Positions 12,701 to 26,100 of a stretch of DNA of 64,000 bases are shown in pieces. Position 1 is the first letter of the stretch. Each line of letters opens with the position of its first letter. The stretch is from Branchiostoma floridae. Taxonomy: Eukaryota > Chordata > Leptocardii > Amphioxiformes > Branchiostomatidae. The stretch is from assembly GCF_000003815.2 (NCBI RefSeq), contig NC_049981.1, forward strand, positions 19,355,246 to 19,419,245. The letters are read 5' to 3'. Below the pieces are notes generated by a model. That model made no database searches. It saw only the letters and a list, made by a program, of their open reading frames with translations, and was not told the DNA's origin. The position numbers and the translations under genes were made by a program.

Positions 12701-15700
12701 AAATATATTTTCAATTACATTCAATTTCATTGTTGTCGTTAGATAAACAAAGGCAGTCTAACCCAGGACCACTGGCATGTGGCGGTTCTCTTTTCTTCTC
12801 TTCTTCACAAACACAGACACGCGCGCGCCATCCTTCTCAGTCCGTGCCTTAGAGTTTGACACTACAGTGTTGAAAAGTACTTGTAACTTTCCGTAACGTC
12901 CCACTAGCACTCGAGCCAAGTACCTACCACAACATATGGCCATTGTTTATCACCAACTGTTGCATCAGTGCGATAAACAAGCCAATCAAAAAGAGCCTTT
13001 GATATCTCTCAACAAAAGACAGAGCCGATTGAGACGGTTGATTCTATTGAGTGACAATTGGTTCGCTTTATTTTGACGAATCCTTTGTGCGGTAGATTGA
13101 AAGGTAAATTTTTAATGCACCAATTACTTCAAAGTGATTCGTATTTGTTGATTACTCTGCAATAAACAGCCCGATTTTCTTGTCAGTCAAAGGATAACCG
13201 ATGAGGCGATAGGGTTTTGTTTGTTTTGATTCATCAAATTTCCAAAAGAGTTTCACTTTTGAAATATTTGCTCCCATGGGACGATTTAGTTCAGGAAAAA
13301 AACTAGCCACAGGAAGACAAATAAGTGGTAACCTAAGATACTAATTTTTATGGTTTTTATGGTTTTATGGTATATCAGGTGATTTTCACAATTAAGTCTT
13401 TCAAGAGAAAGTAGACAATGAATGAAAGGCTTATATAATACGACTAATACGACTCGTCGTACTTTTGTGCTCTTAAGTATGGGCATGGTGATAAAACATC
13501 AATTGATAAAGGTCTTACTGCATCCACAATGACTGTACAGGTTCGCTGTAAATGAATGGATAGATACAGTAGATAGAACTTGTCTGGTTTATGTATGGTT
13601 TGTCTACGTGCATAAGGATTTTTTTTGCTATTTTAATACAGAAAAAGAAAGAGCTTTCTTGCAAAAACTATGGAACTTATATTGTATTGAAGAGGATATT
13701 GAGGGAGCTGACAACGCATTTTTCGGACCCTTGCAGCAAAGTACATTGTATCATCTTTTATGTATCTTAAAACAAGATAACCTGCGGCTGTTTCATTGAA
13801 GATCTTTCAATTGTATGATTCTGATCCGCGTCCATGTACATACGCGGCCCCGCACCTTTATAATCATCAACTTTCAAGGTCTTTTTCATAGCCGGTATTT
13901 GTCCAAAGTTGGCGAGACATGCGTTACTTAGATTAGAACCGAACACACCCTGAAAAAAGAAAGAAACTAAGAAAAAAGAAAGAAGAAAGGAGAAGAAAGG
14001 ACAGCATTTTGACCTACCGGCGCCTTGTGTCCATCTGTTCCGCTTGGTTTCATGTCTTTTTTTCTACGTCCGAGGTCTTTTTGGCGGAATCTTTTTTCAC
14101 GCATGCCTTTCCCTCGCTTCCCTGTTGTCCAGCCCGTACCCCGGGGACAGGTCGGCACCCTTTACCCCTGCCATAATCTGGTAATCACGTATTACTTTGA
14201 TACAGTTTCTCCGATAAGCCTTTTGTCCATGATGTGTTCTCAGATCGCCCGTACAGGACACTGCCATGGGTGGCCTTCTTCTGTATTCAGCTCTTTCTGC
14301 TGTACAAAAGAAAATGTAACAAACAAGCAGAGAAAGGGGGAAAATGAATACAACGGTAAATACGATCGTGAGGACTAATATGACAGATGTTTAGTGACAA
14401 GCCGGGCATTAGGCTATTTTTTAAAATCAAGCAAGCGACGCTAATGAGTCTGACTCGCGTGGCTGGAAATAATACAACTAGAAGGAATCTCCCTTTTCCA
14501 GACGCTCTCTCCACATGAACTGGTAGGGGTAGGGAAGCGTCGAATTCTTTTGGATTGCGTCGGTAACAAAATGGTCAGAAATTGTCGGGAAGTATGTGAG
14601 AAAGTCGGGAGGGAATATTTCTCAGCTGGCGGCGGGAATGTTAGCCTGGCGCCGGCTCCATGTATTCAGGTGTCCGGCGAGTCCCGTACACGACAGGGCA
14701 TTGGGAAACAGACGAAATTGTTCTGATAGACAGGTGTGAGGAGATAAACATTTGGAACTTGTCTGACACCCATGTTCGAAGGGAACGGATGTACGTGGAC
14801 CTCTTCTCCTTCCTCCTGTCCGATCAACCGCACATCCTTTTCCCTTCAAGGAAATACTACCACAGAATTTGCTTCTTTTCTTCCTTCTTTTTCTGTCGTA
14901 CATGGTTTGAGGTGGTGGGGGAAAATGAAGTATGTTGCCTCGGTGTTCCTGAGCGATCGTGCCGCCAGCTAGCGGCTTTCCGCCCGGCTGACTGCCCGCA
15001 TGGCCCGGCGGCGTGGTTCTCAGCCCGCCAGGGGCCTCGTTCCCTAATTATCACCCCGATGTGACCACCTCTGTCACAGCAGTGCGAATGGGGAGAAAAA
15101 TGGCGACAATCACACGGGCGACTGAACCCATTGTTCTGTGCAAAGCCACCGTGCCGACATGTCACTTCAAATGAACTTTGAGTGCAACAAAATCAAGTAA
15201 ATCTGACATCCCTGCTAATTTCTGTGTATTTTATTTCTAAGTACACCCTGTCTTACAATATCATACACAGAAACTACTGGGATGGGGAATAGAAATTGGC
15301 TAAAATTCCTGAGAAAAAAAGATGAATACTTGTATCAATTTTCTTCTCGCCCACTTATGTTGGAGACAAGCCAAAGGCAATCGATCTGCCCTGGCTTTTT
15401 TCTTTCGCACAAAGGGACAGCGAATTTGCGGTCCTAATGATGATTATACACTAGTCTGCCGTTTTATAGTTGTCTTGTCTTAGCCTACAACAAAGCGCAG
15501 GGAGTTCGCTTCTTCTCTGTCGTCAAGTGAAAGAAAATTGATGACCTTTTGCGTCTGTGTTCTCTTTGTGTGTCTTTTTTCTCCTAAGTGTGCGCCACGT
15601 TTCTTTTCGTCCATAGAGTGTTTTTGTTGTTTCTGTCCCATTTTGGTCTTTACAAAATTCCATTTTTTTGTGCCTTTGAATCCAAATGAATGCTATTGAG

Positions 15701-16150
15701 TGGCTGTCACTTAAAAGAATGCTGTACATGCCGCCGTTACACAATAACGCACCCTGGCGGACGGAAAAAGGGGCAGGCCAATGGGAGAGGAGGGCAGTCC
15801 GGGTGTAGTTCGGGGACTTTATCGACTCTTAGCGAGGAAGTGTGAAACGCTGCCATAAATAAAGAAGGCAGTCAATTTTTCACACGGAAGGTGCCACAAG
15901 TAGACTCGACACACACCCGCAACCCCCATCTGAAACAATAACCACCATTAGGCCCCGCCTTCTCTTCCTTTTGAGCGCACGCCGAGAACCATGGGAGCAA
16001 ATTAACGCACAAAGGCGCCCGCCGTCACTACAGACAAAAAGTTTGGCCAAGGTAATTAAGCAAATTATTCCAGATTATCTTTGACAGCGTCGGCCCGTCC
16101 TCTCATGTGCGGCGCTGATGAAAAAGCGCACAAGTTGACGTATTGGGTCG
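9800..16150. other. Spacer upstream of Dkk, no gene recognised
   Basis: Contains a SINE-A fragment (10287-10380) and blocks with AAAGAACCC(A)CACAC that recur at 2275 and, inverted, near 12470. Two copies of a repeat with GATAAACCATGTTTTATAA lie at about 10936-11090 and 11966-12060; a third is at 24212-24350. There is a purine-rich run at 13950-14005 and a GC-rich stretch at 14620-15060. The longer open frames here (for example 14660-15064) show no recognisable domain and overlap open frames on the other strand, so I do not call them genes. Confidence 0.4.
16079..16084 (-). promoter_or_regulatory. Candidate Tcf/Lef site upstream of Dkk
   Basis: CTTTGA in the context ATTATCTTTGACAG, about 110 bases upstream of the presumed start of transcription. 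It reads as TCAAAG on the other strand, matching the Tcf core. DKK1 is a known Wnt feedback target in vertebrates. A six-base match is weak evidence by itself. Confidence 0.25.
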
Positions 16151-16157
16151 GCGCTGG

Positions 16158-16165
16158 TATTTAAA
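16158..16165 (+). promoter_or_regulatory. TATA box of Dkk
   Basis: TATTTAAA in GC-rich context, 171 bases upstream of the Dkk start codon. A start of transcription about 30 bases downstream, near CCACACTG at about 16190, would leave a 5' UTR of about 145 bases. Confidence 0.55.
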
Positions 16166-16335
16166 CCCGGTCTGGCTGCCGCCGTGCCAGTCTCCACACT
16201 GTTCTCGTCCCGTCAAGTCGACTCTCCCGCTCTCGTGTCAACGTTCGACGACTACAAGGATCTTCCCGAAACTCGCCCACGCCTTAGACTTGGATTATCT
16301 TGTATTTTCCTGCTCGTTTCTACTGAGGATCAACG

Positions 16336-19300
16336 ATGTCGAACTCCATGCTGCAGCTGACCCTGCTCGCCGTCGTGATCACCGTCATGGTCCGACAAGT
16401 CGTCGGCAGCAACAACGTCAGGCCGCCGACCAACCACATCAAGACGGTCGGTAGGAACGCGACAGCCGTGGAGAACGTGGCCAGCCGTGAGATAGAGGAG
16501 GAAACATTTGAGGTAGGTTCTGATGCGATTCTTCGGTATTTTTGACATCATAACTTTATGTTGACACTTTTTTTATTTCTTGGTGAACGTATAGAGTGTT
16601 TTGTGGTTGCTGTTTGGCTTTCCGGTGTACGTCTTCTGACGACCAGGGCACTTGTGACAGACGATAAAGAGTCTCAGTACACGTTTTCATGTGTATAACC
16701 CGGCTTGGTAGCTTTTCATAGCTAGCTGTAACTACCACAACCGTTTTTGACGTTAGGCTTCTTCAAACTTTACATTGGAGGTCAGCCGTGGTTACATATT
16801 GACAGGCCTTGGGGGAATTCTCCATCGGAAGCATTGGGCTGCTATTGACACGCTCGGTCAGAAAATATAGCTCTTGGCTTGTAACATAGATTTATTACAC
16901 TCGTAATGCCTTCTATGTGTCCACATTCTTTGCATGTATTTGAGTTCAAAGCCTGGGCGCAACGTCGACGTTGGTAAAAAATATTGAGAGCGTTTGGGGT
17001 CGTTCATTTTTTTTATTCCTATATTCATGAGAATTTTGGTGCTTAGTCGTGAGTCTGCAGAATAAGGGCACCGACAAATGTCGTCTGGCTGATATCACGG
17101 ACCCCCTGGACACGGGTTCTATCCCCGCGTGTTGGGGAAACAGCATGTGGCTCATGGATCAAATCCTAGTCCGTCAGCACCTGTGGAGAAGGATGTGATG
17201 CATCGTGGCAGTTGAAATCACTGAAGGGTCCGATGCGAGGCTAACATCCCGAAACATACGGGTAAACTGTTAAGATGGGTATATAAATATCAAATTAAAA
17301 AAAACGTCACCTGGATCACTGTAAGCTGCACTTGTCTATGAAATAATTTGTTCTAACTGTACATGAGGCTCACACTACAAAAGGGACTTGTGGTCACTAT
17401 CGCCCAGTCATGACGTTCTTGCTGTTATTTTCAACGGTACATCAGACGTGAAAAGGTCTTCCGTTTCAATCTAAACATCAGCCCGTTCTGCTCTCACTTG
17501 CGGCGTTTCTGTTTTGGCAACATGTTCACCTAACACAAACTGTGAGTTGTTGAAACATGACGTGCATTTGTAGTATTGTACTAAATTTGCCCAACCCTTT
17601 TCCATTGCGATTTTGTTTTCAGACAGGCTGTTCAGATAATGTGCAGTGGTGGGTGGTTGTGAAGGTCGCCTCGCGGTGGTTTGAGATTTAAAAGTTGACA
17701 AAACCGATGGTAGTTGAGATGCTCTTCAGTACATGTAGATGCAACACGGAGGACGATTCGGTCCCCAGTCGGGGCAATGGCAACCACAGTTTTACCCCTA
17801 ATGAGGCTGTAAATGATTATAATCAACGACAACATCGATGAGATCACCGTCCGAATTCCGCTACATAGTTTTCTGGTGACAAGCCCGTCGTACGAGGCAA
17901 ACAAATCTGTACAATACGCGTTCTTCTTTTTCGCTGAATGCCCAAAAAATTCAAAAGTGCCTTTCTCACCGCGGTCTAAGTTTGTATAATTATGGTACTG
18001 GCAGGTATTGTGAGGAACAACAAATGTCTTTGTTGATGATTTCCGAAGTAAATATTGAGCCCAAAATAGGCACGTAAAAGGTAATGAGCACATAGTTTAT
18101 ACACACAACAGTAAAACATCAACCGTGATTCCTTGCTCTGGGCAAAGGCAGTTGTTTTATGCGAGATTTCACTTGTCACTGTCCGAAACTGTGAAACGTG
18201 TTCTGTCGGGTTCCGGGAAGGAACTTCAAAGACGCTAAAAAGCCACGTTTCTATTCTGAAATACAGTGTCTATTTCTGTCGCCCACAAAAAAAGAAAAGA
18301 TGAAAAGCATCAAGAAGAAGAAAAGCCGGAACCTCGGGTGATAGTTGGTATAGGGCAAGTCTTTCTTTTCATCTGGCACGGCCTGTGAAACTACCCCTTT
18401 CTTCTTAAACCGGGTTCGCATTTAGCCCTCCTTTTTGTCGTGAGAGAGCGCAGTCAGTTGGCTCTTTATATAATACTTTGCCACCCTGGCCATTGTTACC
18501 TTGTCGGCCTCCCCGAAAACGTCACAGGCCCGCTGGACGCTGAGCTACACACGCCTTCATTTACCTCAACTTCACACAGGCTCAAATGCTAAATCCGGAA
18601 GCGTTTCAACTGGTCTCCCTGGCCTGTTTTGACAGTAAGGACCAACCTGATCCCCGGGAAGACGCCTTTCCTGGTCTTTGTTTGAAACACTTCAAAGCCT
18701 CGCGACTTTCCGTGACAAGATTTAACCGTCTTAAAGGCTCGGTAGTTGTTACATCTCTCGCCAATCCCTTCTTTCTTCGCGGGTAGAATTACCGAGTTCA
18801 CATCGGCGAGCTGTTCTTCCCACCGTTGGTCAGTAGTAATGACATTGCAAGTGCGCGCGTGAGGGTTGGAATATCGGAGAAGATTTTTCTTTCCCTGGCG
18901 GGCGAGAAAAAAGGGGGTGTTGTCATCACAGTGGGGTGTTGCGGCTTTCCTAGAGAGGTGCTGAGGATTTGTTCGGCGTTCTCACGGCGTATTAGCAAGG
19001 AGGTGCAACACGACACGACAAGGGTGTGTGAACGCGTGGCTCTGTTATAATGTCTTGCGGCTTCTGACTAACCGCTTTGAGCGCCTCATTATCGCCTGGT
19101 GTGTTCATATGTCGGCGCTGAAAAGTATCTGTCGGTATGACATGAACGCGTGGCCTATGTGTTTGTTAGTTCTTTTTATATTTCAGCCATACCATATATG
19201 GTATGGTGAAATATATTGTATTCGTAATGTTTCTTTCTTTCTTTCTTTCTTTCTTTCTCCTGTCAAATCTTCAAAGCGATTCATCTCCGTCGTTCCGTGA

Positions 19301-22300
19301 CCGAATGACCTGAAATTTGGCACAAGGGTAGAGTGGGTCAATACCGAGGTGCTGTTTTCTCATTTTTTCATATCTGCCTCTAAAATGATTTTATTGAAGT
19401 TTAAAGGTCATGTTTTGACCAAAACGGTATATTGTGGCCCCCTGTTCCCTTGAATTACAATGGAATGACCTTAAATTTGGTGTAGATAGGCATTAGATAG
19501 TTGGTAAAATGATCCAAGTAAAATTTTGGGCATAAACTACTTTAAAATGCTTAATTTCAGCGCTTTTCTGAGGGGAAATTGGTTTTCTTTCGGCTTCCTG
19601 CCGTGAACTCCAGTGACCCCAGAGCCCACACGTGCCAGGTGCCAGCGGTCTGGGGAGAGCGAGAGATAATTACTTTATGGACGCCAGCCAATCAGCGACG
19701 AGAAAGGCGAATGCTAGTTAATATTCATAAGCGGGGCCTTGCAATCCCGTATATACACAAACAGATGCATATTACAGCCTTACAGTGGCCATATGGTCCC
19801 CTTTGCCGGGTTTGAAATTGTAGTTTGCGAGGATTTGGAGTTCAGACAGCGGTAGCGGACGGTACGCGTGCATTGAACGTTAGTGTCGATGAATTTACCA
19901 ACATTCCGCATGGCACTATCAATCATTTTCGGCAGATTTGGACAGGGAAAATTGGACGGCTTGCGTTTAGTTTTGATACGTAAGTTTGACAGTGGCGAGA
20001 ATGCATGTATTTTTCCCCGAACAAATGTAGGTACTTCTAGTGTTGTTGTTGTTCTTTTTTGACGTAAACTTTGTACATTCAAATTGTAAGTAACTTTAAG
20101 CTGCCAGAGTTTGAGCCCAATAAAACACTCTCAATACCAGAGTATCACCACTGACCTCCGAAAAGAAACCCCCGAACAAAGTAGAAACACCTATCCTCCA
20201 GGTCTCGCACGCTACGAGCAGGAAATTATAACACTCAGACAAGATTACGTCCGATGGCTGATTGCATACAAAGTAAAACAACAGTGGTATGCAGGGGCAT
20301 ATACTTAACAAAGAATTCGAAGGAAAATGAAATATATAGATAAAGCCAAATCAAGTTAACTTGTTCGTCCTGGGATTTTTCAGAAAAGAAATGAAGCGAC
20401 AGGGTGGTAAAATTCTTGTAAAATTTCGAGACGTCTCCGTTTATGTAATGGCTCATACAAAACAAGAAGAAGATTGAAGTTTTTAGCTTGAAAAAAAACA
20501 ACAACACTCCTACTACACAGTACCTGCACCTGACAATTATTAAAACGTATGCCCTACTTGCTTAAAAAAAGTTCACTGCAATAATAAATGCACCCACATC
20601 ACAAGGAGATTATGACGGTACTTAGACCTAGTTATCGAAGTGGAAATTGTTGAATGGCGTCATGTAATTTCATGACGAAAATCTTCTGAATGGAAGATGC
20701 GTTTTTTTTTCACTCTCGGAAAAATAGGAGCTGCCGCAATTCTAAAAACCAATCAGTTATGCATAGGCGCTCCTGTGGAAGATTATATTCTTCCATATGG
20801 GCCCGGGGCATATTGGGCAAACTCTGTTTTGACATGGAATCAATTCACAATATTAGTTCTCTTTTGGGGATAACTTACATTAAATATTGCATTTTTGCGC
20901 AGGGGTGACTTGGAACAGTCCAATGTTGCGTGGGAATGGGTATGGCTGAAATATGCTGTATTTGCACCCAAGCAAATGTCGGCCTTTCTAGTGGGTTGAT
21001 TTCTATTTGTCACATTAGCTCTAGTACCCGGCCAAACATGATCGACCTATCTTCTCGGTACTAATTGCTGTATTACGGAGTGATTTATTACAGTTATTGA
21101 TATATCAATATTAATTATCAATACGTGTTATAGGAACGTGCATTTTCTTTGATCAGAAAACGCTAATGCCCAAAGACAATTGGACACCGACAACGTAATC
21201 GTCACACAGAAAAGATATCTCCTCAAATATATGGATTTAATTACGGAGTGTGTCAAAAAGACGCCAATACTTCTCGGGTAAACTGTGAAAAACTCTCGAC
21301 AGATGATCGGAAAAGTCCACAATACACCTGTGAAAAATGGACCCCGACACCCAGATGATTCTCACCTCTGAACTTCAAAGCTTGGCGTCTTTTTCCCGCC
21401 TTTTGCAAAGAAAGTATTTGTTGTCCTTCTGGTAACTGTTGTTATCGTCATGTCACGTGGAAGATATAGGGGTACATGTATATGTTATCTACTAGACAAA
21501 GAAGATGTGATACTTTGTATTCTTGTATTGTATATGTATGCAACGCTCTTAGTCTGACCAAATGTTCTTGTTTATTCCCCTGTAGGTGAGATGTTTTGAT
21601 GACGAGTCGTGCGAAGCTGACCAGTTCTGTCATGGCCGGAGGGAGGAGAAGGTCTGCCTGCCCTGCCGCCGCCTTCGCCGCCGCTGTAACCGCGACTCCA
21701 TGTGCTGTAAGGGCAACGTCTGCCTCAACGGCATCTGCGTCAGACCCAGGGAACGAGTGGCACTGGAGGGACGTCGTCATGACAACGAAGAGGAACAAGA
21801 AGAGGAGGCTGAGGTGACAGAGACTGTGACGGATGCGGACAGCCGAGAGACCTTCCAGGATACCAAGGAAACGTTTCAGCGAGGTAAGAACCTGAGGCTT
21901 CTTGTTACTCTAGGCTACTTCTTTTTGGTGCTACACTTTACTATTATCTGTTAAAACATTTCTTAGTTAAGACTAAGAAATGACGGGCAAAAATCAGATA
22001 TGACATTACTGAAGTATTCGCACTTGTTTAAAATCGTCGCTGACCGTGTGTATTATCTAATTCTTCAGGTTCAGCTTGGTCACGGTGTCTGAGGTCGTCC
22101 GACTGCCAGGAGGGACTGTGCTGCGCGCGCCACTGGTTCTCCAAGGTGTGCAAGCCCATGCTGACGCAGGGGGACGCCTGTACCCGGCCGGACAAGCGCA
22201 CGGTCCCCGGAGAGCTGTTCCAGAGGTGCCCGTGCGAGGAGGCTCTCTCCTGCCGACCGAGCAGAGACGTCGTCGTGGAAGGGAAACCTAGACTGTACAC

Positions 22301-22313
22301 GTGCCAGCAGTAG
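16336..22313 (+). CDS. Dkk1/2/4: Dickkopf-1/2/4-type secreted Wnt antagonist
   Basis: Secreted ligand that binds LRP5/6 and modulates Wnt signalling. Exons are 16336-16512, 21586-21883 and 22069-22313, joining in phase to 239 codons plus TAG. Residues 1-24 form a signal peptide (MSNSMLQLTLLAVVITVMVR onward, small residues before SNNVR). Residues 62-110 hold the ten-cysteine N-terminal DKK domain (CLPCRRLRRRCNRDSMCC, CLNGIC). An acidic, protease-sensitive linker follows (EEEQEEEAEVTETVTDADSR). Residues 165-237 hold the ten-cysteine colipase-fold domain (CLRSSDCQEGLCCARHWFSK, CKPML, FQRCPCEEALSC). The C-terminal domain closely follows vertebrate DKK1/2/4. There is no soggy domain as in DKK3. 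Each splice site is canonical (GTAGGT, GTAAGA donors). Intron 1 is 5 kb. The start is the only ATG before the signal peptide. The POLB neighbour matches human DKK4 context. Confidence 0.95.
16513..21585. other. Dkk intron 1
   Basis: 5.1 kb without a recognisable exon. It contains a (TTTC)n microsatellite at about 19226-19258 and a repeat of about 380 bp starting at a palindromic tip (about 19183-19560, TTTCAGCCATACC/GGTATGGTGAAA). A further repeat at about 20885-21000 has an inverted partner at about 39370-39480. The rest could hold Dkk enhancers, but nothing in the sequence alone proves it. Confidence 0.5.
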
Positions 22314-23100
22314 AACAACTGACCTGAGACGGACATTATTATCCCGGGCGTTGGGAAGCTTTCCGCCCCCTACAGGAGTTTATCGGACAGATATCAAGTG
22401 TTGTTCTATAGCAGCAGGCAGCAGGGAAAGACGCCCGCTCGAATTTCGGACGCATCAAAGCACACATTGGACTCAGTAAACTGTTACAAATCTGCCCTGG
22501 CTTTAATCCCCCGTCACTTTGAGGGATACCGCCCCTGTCATTAGCGATGTGTCAGAAAATCCCTCAGATCTACTGAAATAATAGAAAAGTATCGGACGAC
22601 CCTCGTCTGTAATGTCATAGGCTATCATTGTTCCAAAGCTCTAGTGAGGTACTCTATAGGGTTGCCGCTGAGTAAGGGAAGCGAGAATAAGTTTTTTTGC
22701 CGGAAGCGTTATGATAATCACTATATCAATCAAATGACAGCTTGAAAGTTTCCGCATGGACGAATACCTCAAAATCTAGTTTTCAACGTTTGCTGTTTTG
22801 TGTACCCTTTATCAATGCAGATTGGACTGAACACTGAAGATAAAATCGATATGTGTCAGGGGCGCGGAAACGTCGACTTTTCGACTCGGTCGACGCTGTG
22901 TAAACTACAAAATACTCGAGATCTATTTATCTAGATTGTATTTATTTAGATGTGCTCTTGCAGATAACTTTATTTTGATATGATTGCCTCTTTGTAAATA
23001 ATACTCTCTCCCGTTGTGTAATTTAAATGAGTTCGGAGGTTTACTGTACAGAAGTCTGTGGTTTTCGTTGACAATAAAAACAATGAAAAATATTCACAAA
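22314..23100 (+). other. Dkk 3' UTR with AU-rich stretch
   Basis: About 760 bases from the stop to the first canonical poly(A) signal at 23073. The distal part (22920-23030) has several TATTTA-type motifs (CTATTTATC, GTATTTATTTAG), as in short-lived signalling mRNAs. This is inference from sequence composition. Confidence 0.4.
23073..23078 (+). terminator. Poly(A) signal of Dkk
   Basis: AATAAA within GACAATAAAAACAATG, the first canonical hexamer after the Dkk stop, followed by A-rich then GT-containing sequence. Confidence 0.6.
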
Positions 23101-26100
23101 CGACAAGTGACTTGTCTCCTTCATGTGCTAATTCTCGACGTCTGTCCTTTAGGACATAGGGTCGTTTTACACACTCGTTTTAGGCGAATTGGAGTCGACT
23201 AAAACGCCTGTGAAAATTAGACCAAGTGTGCAACCAACATAACAAAAGTACAGCGAATTTGGTAATGTCTAATGCATCTATACACGCACATAAATTTTGT
23301 ACATAAATACAAACAAGAGGATACAAATAAAGTAACTTACAAACAAGCATATATAATATATCAACACATTGAGTTTAACGTGTCGTTTACACTACTGGTT
23401 CAAGGTTCTTGTTCTCCTAGAATATAATTGAATACATCTGTAGGATAGAATCTTGGATTCTTTTGAACAAAAAGCAAGAAAGCTTAATGCATTTATTATC
23501 ATATTGTAAACAATCCATGATAAAGTGACGTTCTTCTTCAATCTCATTTATTCCAACGATATTCATTTCATTATAAACGTTTGAAATACCGCTATTGCAG
23601 TAGGCGTCTTTTCTACTGTTTGTATCTGATTATTGGCAACCTCACATATCAAAAAGCGGTATCAAAAACTGAAAGTTCCGCAGGAGTATCGCAGAAAGCC
23701 GCCAGGGGGCACAAAATCTAATCGTTTCAAGGTCTCATCAACACCTACTCACATATATGACATACCAAGTATCAAGACAATCCATCCAAGAGTTTTTGTA
23801 TTCTCCGACGGACAGACATGCGAACACTACCGAAAAGATAACCTTTTTGGCGATAAAAACGTTAGGGGTATTTTTGTAGTCTACATATACTGTCTTTACT
23901 CCCGGTCCCTTGAAGCGACTGCCATTTTCCTGTTTTTCCTCTTGGGGAATAATGTCCAATAACGAAAAGAAACAACCCCGTAAGTCATCGCAGATGCTTT
24001 CGCGACTAAAAGTTGACGATGCCCTTACTGCACTAATGTTGAAAACGTTTCACACCTCATTAAGAAAAATGCTTTTAAAAATTGCCATAAGATTACAAGT
24101 ACAGTACTAAAATATGACTTATATTTTGATTGCACACAGTATGTTATTGAAATTGTAGTTTCCATGGTTTTCGATATTTCATGGCACTTAAAATTCATAT
24201 CATTTGTTCAGTTAGATAAACCATGAATTAATCATAAGCTCAGTCCATCTGTACACCATTGCTGTCATAAGAAGCGAGAAGAAGTTGAACAAAATGTATA
24301 ACGTTACTTATATGATATATATTAGCCATTCTAGATGAAGTAAGATACCAAAAAATACAAAATTATACCATTGCATGCAATTTTCATTCAAAACAAGAAA
24401 ACAGAGACAAGACAGAGTTTCATCAGAAACCTCGTTTGGTGGCCAGACCGTTTTCAATCGTACCTCGACCTTGTCAGCGCTAGTTATCATAATCTGTGAC
24501 GTCTGACTAATTCGCAACCAATCGCAAGTTGTCAACGTCTGAACGATAACAGTACGAGTTGCTGTTTGATGTGGGGACGTGTCAGAAGACAGACGGCCTG
24601 TCTGAGACGATTTCGCTGTTTTCTGAGAAACGTAGCTCGTTCGGTGTGTCAACACGCACGTAAGCGTGAGAAGACAACAAAGTTTGTTACCGCCGATGCT
24701 GTCTTTGTTTATTTTACAGAAAGATGGTTTTCTTTCTCATCTAACAGTATAATAGTGGCATTTTCGCTGTGGACACAACTACCACAATGGTTTACTATAT
24801 CGTTTAGTTAAAAAAAAATACCGTCCGTATGATATGAAAATGAGAGAAGACAAAATCATACTAAAGGATCGTGTGTAGGAGGGTGGGTAAAAGTTCCTAA
24901 ATCTTTCTTCTTTCGATCCAATGACATTATATAGGAATATAAAATATAATGCCCTCCTATATAATGTCCTGGGTCCGTGTTACCTTTGTTCTTCTATCTT
25001 CCCAGTGCACTTTCTTCTTTCTTCATAATTTCATTTTCTTCTTGATATGGACTCTCTTTACTTCTTGGATTTTCTTATAATTTCGTTCTTTGTTTCATTT
25101 TTTTTCAGCGGAGAATTACTTTACATTATACCCCATTCCGCTATGACAGCAATCTCTCTGCAACCGCAATATTTGACAAACCGCTCCGAGCATTTCATGA
25201 AAAAAAAACGCCTTTTAAAACACTTTGTGTCTTTTCAGTAATACTTCTATATTTTGAAAGATATTCCAGTTACACAAATCCAATTTAGATCGCAGCAATA
25301 TCGCCGTCTAGTAGAATTGAGGCAATAGTTAGGTATTTTTGCTTGTCATTTCCCTCGCGTTTTGTGTTGGTTACATTTACATTTTGTCGTTCACAAGCTT
25401 AAAATCTAAAATTCTTATCACAAACAAAACAGTGCATTGTCTGTACTCCCAGGTAAATGACAGTTTTTAACCTGGCCAAACCCCGTCATTATTCCGATCA
25501 AACGTCCTTTCATAAACACAAGATATTATATTAGCCAGATACGCAGGAAATGCTCCCGGCTAAAAGGCGAGTCGATTTAACCTATAATCATCGTGAAACG
25601 CACAGTGAACGATCTGTCAAAGGGCCAGCGGAACTGGTGGGTGGGGAGGGGGGGCACCCAATGTCCGGAACGATCATGGATCGTAAGTGTGGCTGATTTC
25701 CGACCTCAGGAACTCTTCAAGAGTCATAGATATCATGGGACCTTGTTTGACTCTAAGTTAGAAACAGTGTGCAAAGATACTGAGAGGCGAATTAGAAAAT
25801 GCATACAGTACGTTAACTTGATAGTTCATCTGGATCAGAGTTTTAACTGTGATATCTAACACAAAATACCTCATTCCTCGTCAAAGACTGGAGTTAGACA
25901 GTTTGATGCAGAATGTACATGTATATGATGTGCTACGTGAGTTTATCACTTGACAATATGCCCTACACGTCAAAGAGTCCTTTGAGTGGACATGTTTGAA
26001 AATTAATGAATATGAAAATATCAGAAATTTGCAAACAAGATATGAAAGAGTATTGAATCAATCGCATCAAATTTTGTTGCAACCATCCCACAGTCATTTG

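Noticed and set aside
14660-15064. A 134-codon open frame in GC-rich sequence upstream of Dkk
   Set aside because: No recognisable domain, an equally long open frame on the other strand, and no splice or start support.
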